Shown: positions 15,300 to 25,300 of the stretch, one piece after another
Position numbering within the stretch: the first letter of the stretch is position 1
How the letters are laid out: every line of letters begins with the position of its first letter
NCBI GenBank assembly: GCA_910579515.1
Contig: CAJTUV010000036.1
Location: forward strand, 1 to 32,773
Direction of reading: 5' to 3'
DNA: 32,773 nt
Source of the DNA: an uncultured Hungatella sp.
Lineage (GTDB): Bacteria > Bacillota > Clostridia > Lachnospirales > Lachnospiraceae
The notes under the pieces: model-generated
Seen by the model: only the letters and a program-made list of their open reading frames with translations
The model's database searches: none
Told to the model about the DNA's origin: nothing
Position numbers and translations under genes: made by a program

Positions 15300-18020
15300 C
15301 TACCCTTTCAGAATGATACTCCCATTTGTTGTACCTGCTGGAATCATCACTTCTAGCGCTCCGTCAGTACGGTTTGAAACCACAATTTCTTTTCCGTTCA
15401 GCCACGCCTTGGGACTGCCCTTATGGCTCCCTTTTGTAACTGCCAGAAGGCTTCCATCCCGTTTAGAGTAACTGGTTACTGTCACCATCACCATATCCTC
15501 AGTCTCGTCGTAAGACTGTTCTTGAATCCACAGGTCAAATCCACAAGTAACTGTCCCAGGCTTATAATATGCATCTGCCCAGATATTCAGAGGCGCAGAC
15601 AATCCGCCAAACTGATGGAACCATCCTCCCCTTCCGGTCGCGATATTCAGCATTTCAAATGTATAGTAAGAATGGTCCACTTCTCTTCTCCAGGAATCTA
15701 AAGCTGTCCTGGCAATTCTGAAAGCTTCCTCTGTCTTCCCTAAATCAAACATGGTCTTCCAGATAAACCACTGATGAGAAAACCACACATTCCCATTCCA
15801 ATACCCGTTGGGTTCATAATAACTGGCGGACATATCCACCGCACTGATTCCCACCTTAGAAAACATTTCCTTTTCTGAGAAAATGTGGCCCAGAATTTTT
15901 TCCTCCTGCTCCTCTGTACAGATTCCAGCAATTACAGGATAAATTCCATCCATACCTTTGGAAAGATTCTCTCCCTCTTCTGTCTTAAAAATTCCCACAG
16001 GTTTTTTTTGTTTATCATGAACCACATATCCGAAATAGCCGCTTTCCTCATCCCAGGCATAAGTCTGCAACGCATTGCTTCTGAGAGCAATGTCCTCGTC
16101 AAACATTTGAACATCCTCTAAAAGTCCCTGCTCACAGGCCACCATTTTAAGAATCTTCGCCATACGAATGAGCTGCGAAGTAGTCAAAGCAGGCGCACAG
16201 TCAGACTGCTTATTTTGCTTGTACATTGCCACCTGAGGCGGCAAATCATCCATGCCGCTGCAATTATAGAAATAGTCAAACGTCGTCGTCATCCGGCTCT
16301 CAAATGGGTCGGTGACAGACCCTTCACTCTTTCCAGCCAGGTAAGAATAATACCGTTTCATTCTTGGATACCAGGAAAATAGTTTCTTCTTGTCCTTACT
16401 TCTCTGTAAAAGCTCCAGATACAGATAAGTCTGCACTGGTACTGGAGAACCGTGCATTAAAAATGCAAAATCAGGATTCTTAGAATCACTTAAATACAAA
16501 TCCAGTATATATTCCGTCAGCCCCTGCTCACATTCCAGAAGTCCCATTCCAATAAATCCAGAATCCCAGGTATACAGACAATCCCACCGTTTTCCAGGCG
16601 TGTGGTGCTTGACCCATGTCCCATGTCGGTAAATCGGATAAACCACATTAGTAAGAAGGGTAGCCTGTAAGATTCGGTTGCTCAACTCATATGCAGCGCC
16701 ATCCTGGTTGTATCCTAAAGGCCGAACCGCCTGACGGGCTGCTCTGTATACGTTTTCCGCTTCCTCTCTCGTCATGGCTCTCTGCTGTCCATCCCCCACC
16801 AGAGCGTATTCCACGTGGCGCTGTCCAGATGGGATAAAAATAGAGTGGACAATAAAATTCTGGTAAAATCCATCATCACTGTGCTTTTCCTGAAAAGCAG
16901 AAGTGAACGTCTCTGTCACATGGTCAAAAGTAGGGTCTGCCTGAGAAAGCCTGGAGACGAGTCCATCCTCCAAAGTCCCCGTTGGAATTTGGCGGATGCG
17001 AACCTGATCTGATATAGGATAAAATCCAAATGTCTCTGGAACCTGTTCATATTGAAGCAGGTATCCCTCTTTCAAGGTTCTGCACTCTGGAACAAACTCC
17101 GGCTGCAATGTTTCTGCTTTGACAGGTGTTTTTTGGTATCCCAATGCTACAATATCAAATTCCACACCGCCTTTTCCCTGAGACACCAGTAAAATGCGAA
17201 TATTTTGATTTCTGCAAATTTTCACAGGAAGCTGGATAAAAGACAGTTCTTTCGTCACAGGAAACTTAATCTCCTCTGACAGATACAAGATCCCTTCCTC
17301 CCCCTCAACGGTAAGAGTGAACACCCCTTCTGTTTCTTCTACTGTCCGATACCGGAAAGTCAGACAGTCATACTCTTCCCCTGCCTGAAGAGATACACAT
17401 ACCCGATCCCCCGCTTCCTCGCCAAAAGCGCCATAGACCTGTTTCAGCCGAAAACCACCACTTCTATCTCCCAGGCCATGACCATTTGTAAACAGCGGAT
17501 CAAAAAACTCTCCCTTGTGAAGTCCGTCAGGCATTAAATGGTCCCATACTCTTGGAGTCTGATACTCTAAAAAGTCATACTCCACCATATTCTTCCATGT
17601 AAATCTGCCCTCGCTGGAAATCTTCACATATCTCTTCCATGGATATTCCATAGCCAGATAATAATTCAGCACGCAGTTCTGATCCAGCTCTGTATGATTG
17701 ACATATTCAGTTCGAATCAGTCTGGTCTGTTCATCAATTTTTGAAAACGAAACATCCGCATATACCTGATCTTTCCACTCCATCTCTACTCTGTAAGCAA
17801 AATAGGATAAATCGCTGGCAGCTTCCCACACATGATAGGAAGCTGGAAAGGTCACATTCGGAGCCGGCTGATTGGTATTGGCCAGCATTGGATGCACAAC
17901 GCAGTCAAACCGTGCACCCGGGATAGGCGCCTGGGAAATAATTTTAGAAACTCCCATATACTTTTTAGAATAGGGCCCCCAGTCAGGCAATAAATCCTTT
18001 GGTTCGTAGAACTCTTTCAT
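15300..18020 (-). CDS. Glycoside hydrolase, GH63/MGH1-like (alpha/alpha)6 barrel
   Basis: This 906-residue protein has a beta-rich N-terminal half (about 1-400) and a C-terminal (alpha/alpha)6-barrel. Barrel hallmarks are YTWDSGFIGMG (483-493), with D486 as the likely catalytic acid of the WDSGF type, and GYWNGNVWFSHQWFIW (739-754), the counterpart of the YWRGPVW motif of GH63, trehalase and mannosylglycerate-hydrolase-like enzymes. The family cleaves alpha-glucosidic or alpha-mannosidic bonds. No signal peptide is visible, so it acts in the cytoplasm. It lies 7 bases after the GH89 gene and 41 before the transporter lipoprotein gene. The exact family and substrate are open; an alpha-glucoside or alpha-mannoside released from the imported glycan fits the setting. 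Confidence 0.75.
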   Translation of the reverse strand: MKEFYEPKDLLPDWGPYSKKYMGVSKIISQAPIPGARFDCVVHPMLANTNQPAPNVTFPASYHVWEAASDLSYFAYRVEMEWKDQVYADVSFSKIDEQTRLIRTEYVNHTELDQNCVLNYYLAMEYPWKRYVKISSEGRFTWKNMVEYDFLEYQTPRVWDHLMPDGLHKGEFFDPLFTNGHGLGDRSGGFRLKQVYGAFGEEAGDRVCVSLQAGEEYDCLTFRYRTVEETEGVFTLTVEGEEGILYLSEEIKFPVTKELSFIQLPVKICRNQNIRILLVSQGKGGVEFDIVALGYQKTPVKAETLQPEFVPECRTLKEGYLLQYEQVPETFGFYPISDQVRIRQIPTGTLEDGLVSRLSQADPTFDHVTETFTSAFQEKHSDDGFYQNFIVHSIFIPSGQRHVEYALVGDGQQRAMTREEAENVYRAARQAVRPLGYNQDGAAYELSNRILQATLLTNVVYPIYRHGTWVKHHTPGKRWDCLYTWDSGFIGMGLLECEQGLTEYILDLYLSDSKNPDFAFLMHGSPVPVQTYLYLELLQRSKDKKKLFSWYPRMKRYYSYLAGKSEGSVTDPFESRMTTTFDYFYNCSGMDDLPPQVAMYKQNKQSDCAPALTTSQLIRMAKILKMVACEQGLLEDVQMFDEDIALRSNALQTYAWDEESGYFGYVVHDKQKKPVGIFKTEEGENLSKGMDGIYPVIAGICTEEQEEKILGHIFSEKEMFSKVGISAVDMSASYYEPNGYWNGNVWFSHQWFIWKTMFDLGKTEEAFRIARTALDSWRREVDHSYYTFEMLNIATGRGGWFHQFGGLSAPLNIWADAYYKPGTVTCGFDLWIQEQSYDETEDMVMVTVTSYSKRDGSLLAVTKGSHKGSPKAWLNGKEIVVSNRTDGALEVMIPAGTTNGSIILKG

Positions 18021-18027
18021 GATTTTG

Positions 18028-20142
18028 TCACTCCGTTTTCCGTAATAATTTCAGTGTCTGGTCGATCTGCCAGATTGGGTCAGGTCTGTCTGTATCACCT
18101 TGCTCGTCAAAATCTTCTTTTAGTAAAAACTCCTGAGCCATCTGATACCATTCACTGTCAGAAATCTCCCTCATCTCTCTGAAAAATTTCTCCCATCTTG
18201 GCCGATAATACTGGCCTAAAAGTCCATCATACTGTCTGTACGCATAATCCGCCAGAGAGCCATATGTCTTCTCTCCTGCCCAGGTCGTGATCAGCATTTT
18301 TGCATCCCTGACAAACAACCTCTCTGTCTCTTCTCCGTAGGGCCTGCCTGATTCCTTTGCATAATTCAGCCAGTCGCCAAGAGTGGTATCTTTGCGTATC
18401 GACATCAATCCCTCACAGGCATCAAACAGTGTGAAAAACGCTTCTGTCTTTTCCCTGTAATCCGAAATACGTCCCTCTCTCCAGGCGTCTCTGGCCTCAA
18501 GAGCCAGGCCGCAGGCACGATTATTTAACACCTGTCTCAACAGATCCTGCATATCGTATTGCCAGCTCTCTTCCTGTCCCAGCTCTTCCCTGGTCTCAGC
18601 CAGCAAAAAGACCGCCTCTTCCAGCTTTTCTATGTCATAATACGGCCGCTTAATGACCGAGCTGTTCAACTCATTAAAAATCTCTCCATAATCCATGTCC
18701 ATTCGGGGGCGGAAGGTAAAAATCTGCGTATAGCCACCATGATGGCTGTACCCGGGATTCTTATAAACCGTGTCAAGAAGTCTCTTCCATGCGTGAAACG
18801 CTTTTTCCACAAAACGGCCATATCGTGATGTCAGCCATGTGCGAAGCCACTGCTCGAGATCGAGAGGTTCCTTCTCCCAGGCCATATCAAACAAAAGGTC
18901 ATAGACAATCGGATTATGTAATGTAGCCTCAGAAGTAAAACCGATTCCTTTCATATGTTTCGAGTTCTTCCTGGCTTTCGGAATCTCTTTTGCCAAAACT
19001 TCCGGCTCCCCATGAGTCGCCACTCTTCCGCCATACATATCCAGCATGCAGTAAATCCAGGGCGTACCTTCAAACTCGCTCTTTTCCCACTCTGGATTAT
19101 CCGTCGCAGATAAATCTAAAATCAGCCCATGTTCCCTTCCCACTCTGCCGATTCCAGAAAGAAGCTCTTTAGTAGGATTTTCTCTCCAGGCCTGAACCAC
19201 CCATACTGCCTTCTCATCATGTTTCAACATGGTCCGAAGGACCGTCTCCCCAATGGCGTCATCTGTCAGGGTTTTGGGTCTGATTCCTCCTTCATGAAAC
19301 ACATCCGCCGCATAATAATGACTCCCTGAGCCCAGGACCTGCTCCTGAATCTGGTAGAACAGCTCTCCATAACGCTGATATTCCTCTGACTCTGTATCCA
19401 GCATAGCCGGACGCACCAGACCATTCCATTCTCCCTGAGGATAAACCACCATGTCCTTAAACTTCTTCCCATGCCAGGAAGGAACCATACCTCCATAGCC
19501 TTGGCGCACGGGCATCATGCCCATGGAGATCATCCACTGTTGATTCTCTCTGGCAAGTCCGGCTCTGTCTGCAAAAAACTGTCTGGGCACAGGACCGCCA
19601 AATTGCTCCATGTTCTGCATCTGCTGCCAGGCTGTATAACAGGGTCCCACAATCCATCTTTGAATCTCTTCTTCTGAGTAACCCAATCTGCTCAAAAACT
19701 GGTACCAGACCTCCTCAATACCTGTAAAATCCAATACCAGATTCACACCGCAAAGAGCCAGCCAGTCCAGCTCTCTCTGCCACCGGTTTCTGTCCCAAAA
19801 CGGCATAGTATAGGAGAGGGTGCAGTAATTATATGCATAACGGATCGGGCTGAACGCCTTTCTCGTAATTGGTTCCTCTGGCCGAACCGGTTTTTCAGGC
19901 ATACGATTCTGCATCGTCTGCTGTCCCAGATAAACATGGCAGAAATGCCTCAGATAATAGTTTAAGCCTGCAGCCATAGACACGCCGTTTCTGCCCTGGA
20001 TCCTGACCTTCCCATCTTCCCAGGAAATGCGGTAGAAATCCTCCTCTCCAGGCGTCTCGCAAAACTCAAACCAGCGACAGTAATTCTCTCTCAGCAACCT
20101 CTTAACGATCCCGTTGCATCCCATCTCAGCCGTCATTCTCAT
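18028..20142 (-). CDS. Alpha-N-acetylglucosaminidase, GH89 (NAGLU-like)
   Basis: This 704-residue enzyme matches the three-part NAGLU layout: an N-terminal alpha/beta domain (about 1-95), a TIM-barrel (about 100-420) and an all-helical C-terminal domain. The family signature RYAYNYCTLSYTMPFWDRNR (101-120) is clear. E284 in ADVFHEGG and E405 in GFTSEATLHNPIVYDLLFDM are at the positions of the acid/base and the nucleophile. GH89 enzymes remove terminal alpha-linked GlcNAc, as on gastric-type mucin O-glycans or heparan fragments. No signal peptide, anchor or carbohydrate-binding module is present, unlike secreted clostridial GH89 enzymes, so it should work on imported oligosaccharides. It sits 24 bases after the ROK repressor gene. 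Confidence 0.9.
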   Translation of the reverse strand: MRMTAEMGCNGIVKRLLRENYCRWFEFCETPGEEDFYRISWEDGKVRIQGRNGVSMAAGLNYYLRHFCHVYLGQQTMQNRMPEKPVRPEEPITRKAFSPIRYAYNYCTLSYTMPFWDRNRWQRELDWLALCGVNLVLDFTGIEEVWYQFLSRLGYSEEEIQRWIVGPCYTAWQQMQNMEQFGGPVPRQFFADRAGLARENQQWMISMGMMPVRQGYGGMVPSWHGKKFKDMVVYPQGEWNGLVRPAMLDTESEEYQRYGELFYQIQEQVLGSGSHYYAADVFHEGGIRPKTLTDDAIGETVLRTMLKHDEKAVWVVQAWRENPTKELLSGIGRVGREHGLILDLSATDNPEWEKSEFEGTPWIYCMLDMYGGRVATHGEPEVLAKEIPKARKNSKHMKGIGFTSEATLHNPIVYDLLFDMAWEKEPLDLEQWLRTWLTSRYGRFVEKAFHAWKRLLDTVYKNPGYSHHGGYTQIFTFRPRMDMDYGEIFNELNSSVIKRPYYDIEKLEEAVFLLAETREELGQEESWQYDMQDLLRQVLNNRACGLALEARDAWREGRISDYREKTEAFFTLFDACEGLMSIRKDTTLGDWLNYAKESGRPYGEETERLFVRDAKMLITTWAGEKTYGSLADYAYRQYDGLLGQYYRPRWEKFFREMREISDSEWYQMAQEFLLKEDFDEQGDTDRPDPIWQIDQTLKLLRKTE

Positions 20143-20166
20143 TTTCCTATTTCACTTTCTTTATGT

Positions 20167-21309
20167 TTAGCCTTCCAGTGTCTTTTCCACCTGATATTCA
20201 ATACACTGTCCTGCAATCCCGGCAATTCCGCAAAACGGGCTTTCCACCTGTACACGAGGATGTTTTCCAAGAGGCATCATCTCCTCCAGATACCGGTTCA
20301 CAGCTTCCAAAAAAGGCTCTTCCAAGAGCTCGATCACCTGTCCGCAGACCACTAATTCCTTACAATCCATCAAAGTGTTTGCATTGTGGATAGCCACTGC
20401 CAGTTCCTTTGCGATATCCTCCACAATCTGAGTGCGGATTCTTGGAGACATTCCCTTGGCGCCTTCCCTGTACTCCATACCATTCTTTTCAAAAACCCGC
20501 CACAAAGAAATCTGATTCTCCAATGTATTCTCCGGTCCCAGTTCCCCCATACTGTTCAAAACATTGGGCCAGATCTCTCCGCAGCGCTCATGAAACCCTC
20601 TCCTCAGCTTTCCGTCCAGCATAACAGCGGCTCCGATCCCGGTTCCCAGAGAAAACAAAAGCATGTCTCCACCACCGTCAAACAGGTTTCTAGCATTATT
20701 TACTCCCAGACATTCCGCGTTGGCATCATTATCAAAAAAGATAGGAACCTGATAAAGAGCCTCCATTTCATCCAGATAATTTCCTATGTAAATCTCTTTC
20801 TCAATCTTTACCATTCTGCCATTGGAAATAGTTCTGGACTTCATATCATAACTAACCGGCATAGCGATGCCAATTCCCACCAGTTTCTCTTTGCAAATCC
20901 CTGCTTCCCTCAAAAGTTCTGTCACCAGATGTTCCTTAATCTGTGTCTTCACAGTCATCATATCTGGCTCAACCTCCAGAATCTTCTTGTACACAATGGA
21001 ACCAAAGATATCCACTACACCCATGTAAAGATAAATCCCTTCCAGCAGAAATCCAAGGGAATACATACAATCCTTCTTCACCTTCAACATCTGAGAAGGT
21101 CTGCCCACTGACAATACTACTTCTTCTCCAGCCTCTAAAAGCCCTTGCTGCATAAAGAAGTCTGTAATCTTCATCAAAGTTGGATTGCTAATACCAATCT
21201 GTTTGGCAATCTCTGCTTTCGACGTATCCTCTCCCGTGCGCAGATACTTGGTTCGCATATAGCGAAAAACTTCCCTGCGATTGGCAATCTTCAGTTGGGT
21301 GGCAATCAT
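20167..21309 (-). CDS. ROK-family transcriptional repressor (NagC/XylR type)
   Basis: This 380-residue protein joins an N-terminal winged helix-turn-helix (about 8-65, with SKAEIAKQIGISNPTLMKI) to a ROK sugar-binding domain (about 85-370) with NDAN (194-197) and GTGIG (222-226). That is the layout of NagC/Mlc/XylR. The zinc motif of ROK proteins (CxCGxxGCxE) is absent; FHERCGEIWPNV stands where it should begin. It is the first gene of the unit that continues through GH89, the GH63-like enzyme and the transporter, and is preceded by a strong promoter and a perfect palindrome, so it probably represses its own unit until a sugar or sugar phosphate from the glycan binds. Confidence 0.9.
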   Translation of the reverse strand: MIATQLKIANRREVFRYMRTKYLRTGEDTSKAEIAKQIGISNPTLMKITDFFMQQGLLEAGEEVVLSVGRPSQMLKVKKDCMYSLGFLLEGIYLYMGVVDIFGSIVYKKILEVEPDMMTVKTQIKEHLVTELLREAGICKEKLVGIGIAMPVSYDMKSRTISNGRMVKIEKEIYIGNYLDEMEALYQVPIFFDNDANAECLGVNNARNLFDGGGDMLLFSLGTGIGAAVMLDGKLRRGFHERCGEIWPNVLNSMGELGPENTLENQISLWRVFEKNGMEYREGAKGMSPRIRTQIVEDIAKELAVAIHNANTLMDCKELVVCGQVIELLEEPFLEAVNRYLEEMMPLGKHPRVQVESPFCGIAGIAGQCIEYQVEKTLEG

Positions 21310-21323
21310 TCATCTCCTCCGAT

Positions 21324-21344
21324 TTATTTAAGTTGCTTAAATAA
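21324..21344 (-). promoter_or_regulatory. Perfect palindrome, probable ROK repressor operator
   Basis: TTATTTAAG (21324-21332) and CTTAAATAA (21336-21344) form a perfect 9-bp inverted repeat with a 3-base centre. It lies just after the predicted transcription start and before the GGAGGAG site of the ROK repressor gene. AT-rich TTATTT...AAATAA sites are typical of NagC/XylR-type ROK regulators. A bound repressor here would block transcription of the whole downstream unit. Confidence 0.75.
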
Positions 21345-21353
21345 GTACTTAGA

Positions 21354-21382
21354 AATATAACACTTTTTCACAAAAAAGTCAA
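21354..21382 (-). promoter_or_regulatory. Sigma-A promoter of the repressor-GH89-GH63-transporter unit
   Basis: On the minus strand, -35 TTGACT (21377-21382), a 17-base spacer and -10 TATATT (21354-21359) form a near-consensus promoter. It stands in the 117-base gap after the ROK kinase gene, so the locus has an internal promoter in addition to any read-through from the alpha-mannosidase gene. Confidence 0.85.
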
Positions 21383-21426
21383 CACTCTCCACGTTATCTC
21401 TTGATAAATTTGTAGAAATCAGACAA

Positions 21427-22386
21427 TCATTCCTCTTTTTCTGCTGCTAAAAGGGCCGCGCCGATAATTCCTGCATCATTTCCAAGACTTGCTGAAATCA
21501 CCTTTGGCTGGCGCTTCGACATCCTGGTGTAACTTTCCCTGGCCATCATTTTTTGTATCGGCCCAGTCAAAAGCTCCCCTGCCTTACTGATACCGCCACC
21601 AAGACAAATCGTCTCCGGCTGGAAAATATTAATGAGATCAAGGATTCCCGTTCCCAAATAACTAGTAAACGTATCGAGCACTTCCTTTGCCGCCTTATCT
21701 TCTTTTTGCACAGCTTCAAACAACATTTTCCCGTTCACTTTATCCAGGTTCCCGCTGCAAAGCTGCCACAGCAGAGACTCTGGATTCTTTTCCATAGCCT
21801 CTCTTGTCTGTTCCACCAGAGCAGTGGCAGAGGCGTATCGTTCAAAACAGCCACGGCGTCCGCAATTACATGGAAGACCATCATATTTGATTGTAAAATG
21901 GCCAAACTCTCCTGCAGCATAATTGATTCCCTCAAATAATTTTCCCCCAAAAATCATGCCGCCTCCGATTCCGGTTCCCAAAGTTACCATAATCATGGAG
22001 CTGGTTCCCTTTCCTGTACCGAAACGGTATTCCGCATAGGCCGCGGCATTGGCGTCATTTTCAAAAGCCAGTCTGATTCCTGGAAAATGGGGTTTCAGCA
22101 TCTGAAGAAACGGTTCCTCTTCCATTCCCAGATTATTGGCATACTCTACCAATCCTGTCTCTTGATTGGCTGTTCCGGGCACACCGATGCCGATGGCCTC
22201 CACCTCCTCTGCCGTCATCCCTTCATGGGCCAGAAGCTTATTTACCAAAATTACAATTCTCTCTGCGATTGCAGCGCTTTTGCCCGCTCCGGTTGGAACG
22301 CTTTCCTGATACACAATATCACCCTTTTCGTTCACAATCCCTGCCGCAATATTGGTTCCCCCCAAATCAACGCCTATATAGTACAT
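21427..22386 (-). CDS. ROK-family sugar kinase (glucokinase-like)
   Basis: This 319-residue cytoplasmic kinase phosphorylates a free hexose with ATP. It shows the phosphate-binding DLGGTN (7-12), catalytic D111 in FENDANAAAYAE, GTGIGGG (137-143), GEFGH (159-163) with the zinc/sugar histidine, and the zinc motif CNCGRRGCFE (173-182). Family members act on glucose, mannose, ManNAc or GlcNAc, and sequence alone does not decide. Next to an alpha-mannosidase (13 bases upstream) and an alpha-N-acetylglucosaminidase, mannose, GlcNAc or glucose are likely substrates. The pair GH38-kinase forms the first transcription unit of the locus. Confidence 0.9.
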   Translation of the reverse strand: MYYIGVDLGGTNIAAGIVNEKGDIVYQESVPTGAGKSAAIAERIVILVNKLLAHEGMTAEEVEAIGIGVPGTANQETGLVEYANNLGMEEEPFLQMLKPHFPGIRLAFENDANAAAYAEYRFGTGKGTSSMIMVTLGTGIGGGMIFGGKLFEGINYAAGEFGHFTIKYDGLPCNCGRRGCFERYASATALVEQTREAMEKNPESLLWQLCSGNLDKVNGKMLFEAVQKEDKAAKEVLDTFTSYLGTGILDLINIFQPETICLGGGISKAGELLTGPIQKMMARESYTRMSKRQPKVISASLGNDAGIIGAALLAAEKEE

Positions 22387-22399
22387 ATCCCATACCTCT

Positions 22400-25300
22400 C
22401 TATCTTTTCATTTTTACCCTTATTGTCTTGATTTCAAATGGATGGAAGTTTAAAGCAGCCGCTTTGTCTCTCAGAATAAGTTTTTCCGACTCCTGCTCCA
22501 TCATATTACAGGAAACCGCCTCATACATTTCCATGTTAAAGGCGCTGAAGTCCAGCTTAAGCTCTGCGTCTGTCTCAGCCTTTTTTGCCTCGTATAGACG
22601 CAGAATCAAATCTCCGCTTCCATCTTCTGCCAGCTTTACAGACTCTGCAATAATATTGTCTTTATTCACAGAAAAGAGAGAAAACGGCTGGCAGCCGCCT
22701 TTTGCTACAATAGGCTTCACATTCAATTCGTATCCCTGTCTCACTACGTCGCTATCATAGAAACTTCCGTTCCATGCAGTAAATCCATAAGTAAACGAAT
22801 GACGTCCTCTGTCCGTAAAACGGTCAGGAGCCGTAGCTGCGCGAAGCAGAGTCAATTCCAGAGCATTGCCATTCATGCTGATTCCATATTTGCTGTCATT
22901 GAGCACCGCTGCTCCATGATTCTCATCACACAGAGCACTGTACCGGTGATTACACACCTCAAACCGGTCCTTTTCATATGGGCGGGAGCGATGTGCAGGA
23001 CGCTTCACATATCCAAACTGCATCTCATTAATTCCATTGTCCGTATAGATTTGCACCGGAAATGCCACTTTCAGAAGACGGTGCTGTTCGCACCAGTCAA
23101 TTTCTGTTCGAAACTCCAGCCTGGTACTGTCCGCTTCCAGCACAATATCCTGAGTGTAGACAGAGGAACCAATGGTTCCCTTCACTCTCAAAATTGCTTC
23201 TATGCCCTTTTCCCTGAAAATTTCACAGCGATCTACATGGGAAGCCCCTTCAATCTCCTGGTCTATGTAATTGGCGTCAATATCCCATGCATCATATCGT
23301 CTGGGAATATCCTTGTACAACAGGAAATGGTTCATTTTATCAGCAGCAAATTCCTTGCTGCTTACTCCTTTCAGCCGGAAGGAAATCACCTCTCCATGAT
23401 GATTTACCACTGCCCGCAGCTTGGAGTTTTCAAACGCATACCCTTCCGAAATCTTTTCTATACAGGCCACAGGCCCTTCATTATGGACAGCTGAAGGAAC
23501 CAGGTTCACCGCGCCCAGCGCCGGAAGGCTTACAACTGCCTTCACCTGCCCTTCCTTCACATCCACAGCCGTGGCTTCTCCATTTACTAAAACACCGTCT
23601 TTAAACTCCTCAGGAAGAGTCACAACAGCCTTTCTTCCAAATCCCAAAGAGTTAAATACAGAATATCCCTCCCCCTCTGTCAGAGCCTCGAATGCTGTCC
23701 TGCCAAGCTTTGCCCCTTGTTCATAGAGACCTTCATACGTCTTTGCCGCCTCTTCATATACCTGTGCGATACATGTGCCTGGAAGAACATCATGGAACTG
23801 ATACAAAAGAACAGTCTTCCACATCTCTTCCAACTCGCTGGCAGGATAATCCAGTCCCTTTAAGGAAGCCAAAGCGCTCCACAATTCCAGCTCATGCATC
23901 AAAAACTCTCCCTGGCGGTTGTTTTTCTTCATCAAGGCCTGGCTTGTGTAGGTCCCTCTGTGACAGGTAAAGTAAAGCTCTCCCACATAGGTATTCTTTG
24001 GCCCGCCCAGCTTATCCATATCCTCAAAGAACTGCTGCGGAGAATACATATTCATGCGGACGCTGCCTTCCAGATTCTCATACCGTTTCACATACTCAAT
24101 GTGATCTCTGCATGGGCCGCCTCCGCCGTCTCCATAGCCAAAGGGATATAAAAACGCTTCCAAATCCCGCATCTGGCCTCTCTTTTTCCACACATTGTTG
24201 GCCTCCTCAGGACTTGTCTTATAGGTATAGCTGGTTGGAAGAAACGAAGTAATTTGGGATCCGTCCATTCCCTCCCATGTAAAATAATGATATGGGAAGG
24301 GTTCCCCGCCATTATAAGACCAGAATATCTTCTGTGTAACCAGATAACGGACGTCAAAACCTTTTAAAATCTGTGGCAGGGCTCCTGTATATCCAAAGGT
24401 ATCTGGCAGCCACAAAACCTTGCAATCCACTCCAAAGACCTCTTGGTAATATTTTTTCCCATACAGAAGCTGCCGAATCAAAGACTCGCCGCTTACCATA
24501 TTGGTGTCCGGCTCCACCCACATGGCTCCGTCCGCAATCCATCTGCCATCCTTCACCGCTTTTACAATTCTCTCAAACAGCTCCGGATAATATTTTCTGC
24601 ACATCTCATAGGATGCTGGCTGGCTCTGGATAAAACGATACTCTGGGTACTCCTCCAAAAGCCGTAACTGAGCCGCAAATGTCCTGGCTGTCTTTCGATA
24701 AGTCTCCGCAAAAGGCCATAGCCACGCCAGATCAATGTGAGCGTTTCCCACAGCATAAAATTGGGGCATAGTAGAACCGTTCTTTGCCTCAAGGGCAGGC
24801 TTTAACACCTCTCTCGCCTTTTGATAATCGGCAATTCTTCCCTCCAGCGGCTGTTCAAAATCCACTGCCAGCGTAAACTTTTCCAATGCTTCTGCCACCT
24901 TCGCAGCCCTCAGACTCGTCTCCTCCAGACATTTCTGCAGGCTTTGCAAGGTCTTCACATCCATGTAAAGCTGATATGCCTCTTCATTCCAAATACCAAA
25001 GGTGCTTCTCCCCATCACTCTTCTGGCACCTTCTGTCAAAGAATCTACATAGTCTCCTTCCAGACAGGGACCGGTCGCTCTATTGGCATCCGCGATATCG
25101 CAGGTAGGAAAATAATGACCTGCATAGACTTCCATATAAATTTCATATGTCTGTCCCTCTTGTGCACAACGAGTCAGATAGTTGTCCACAAGATAGTGAT
25201 GCGCATTCTCAATCCAGTCCGCCCGGTATGTTCCAAATGCCTGATTATTTACAAACAGGGTAGCCTCCCCATTTTGCTTCAAATCTAATACAATCCGCTT

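Noticed and set aside
20386..21111. Open frame of 241 codons on the plus strand
   Set aside because: It is antisense to the ROK repressor, which has a complete two-domain match, a promoter and an operator. The product has no recognisable fold.
22799..23494. Open frame of 231 codons on the plus strand
   Set aside because: It lies antisense inside the GH38 gene, has no ribosome site and shows no domain.
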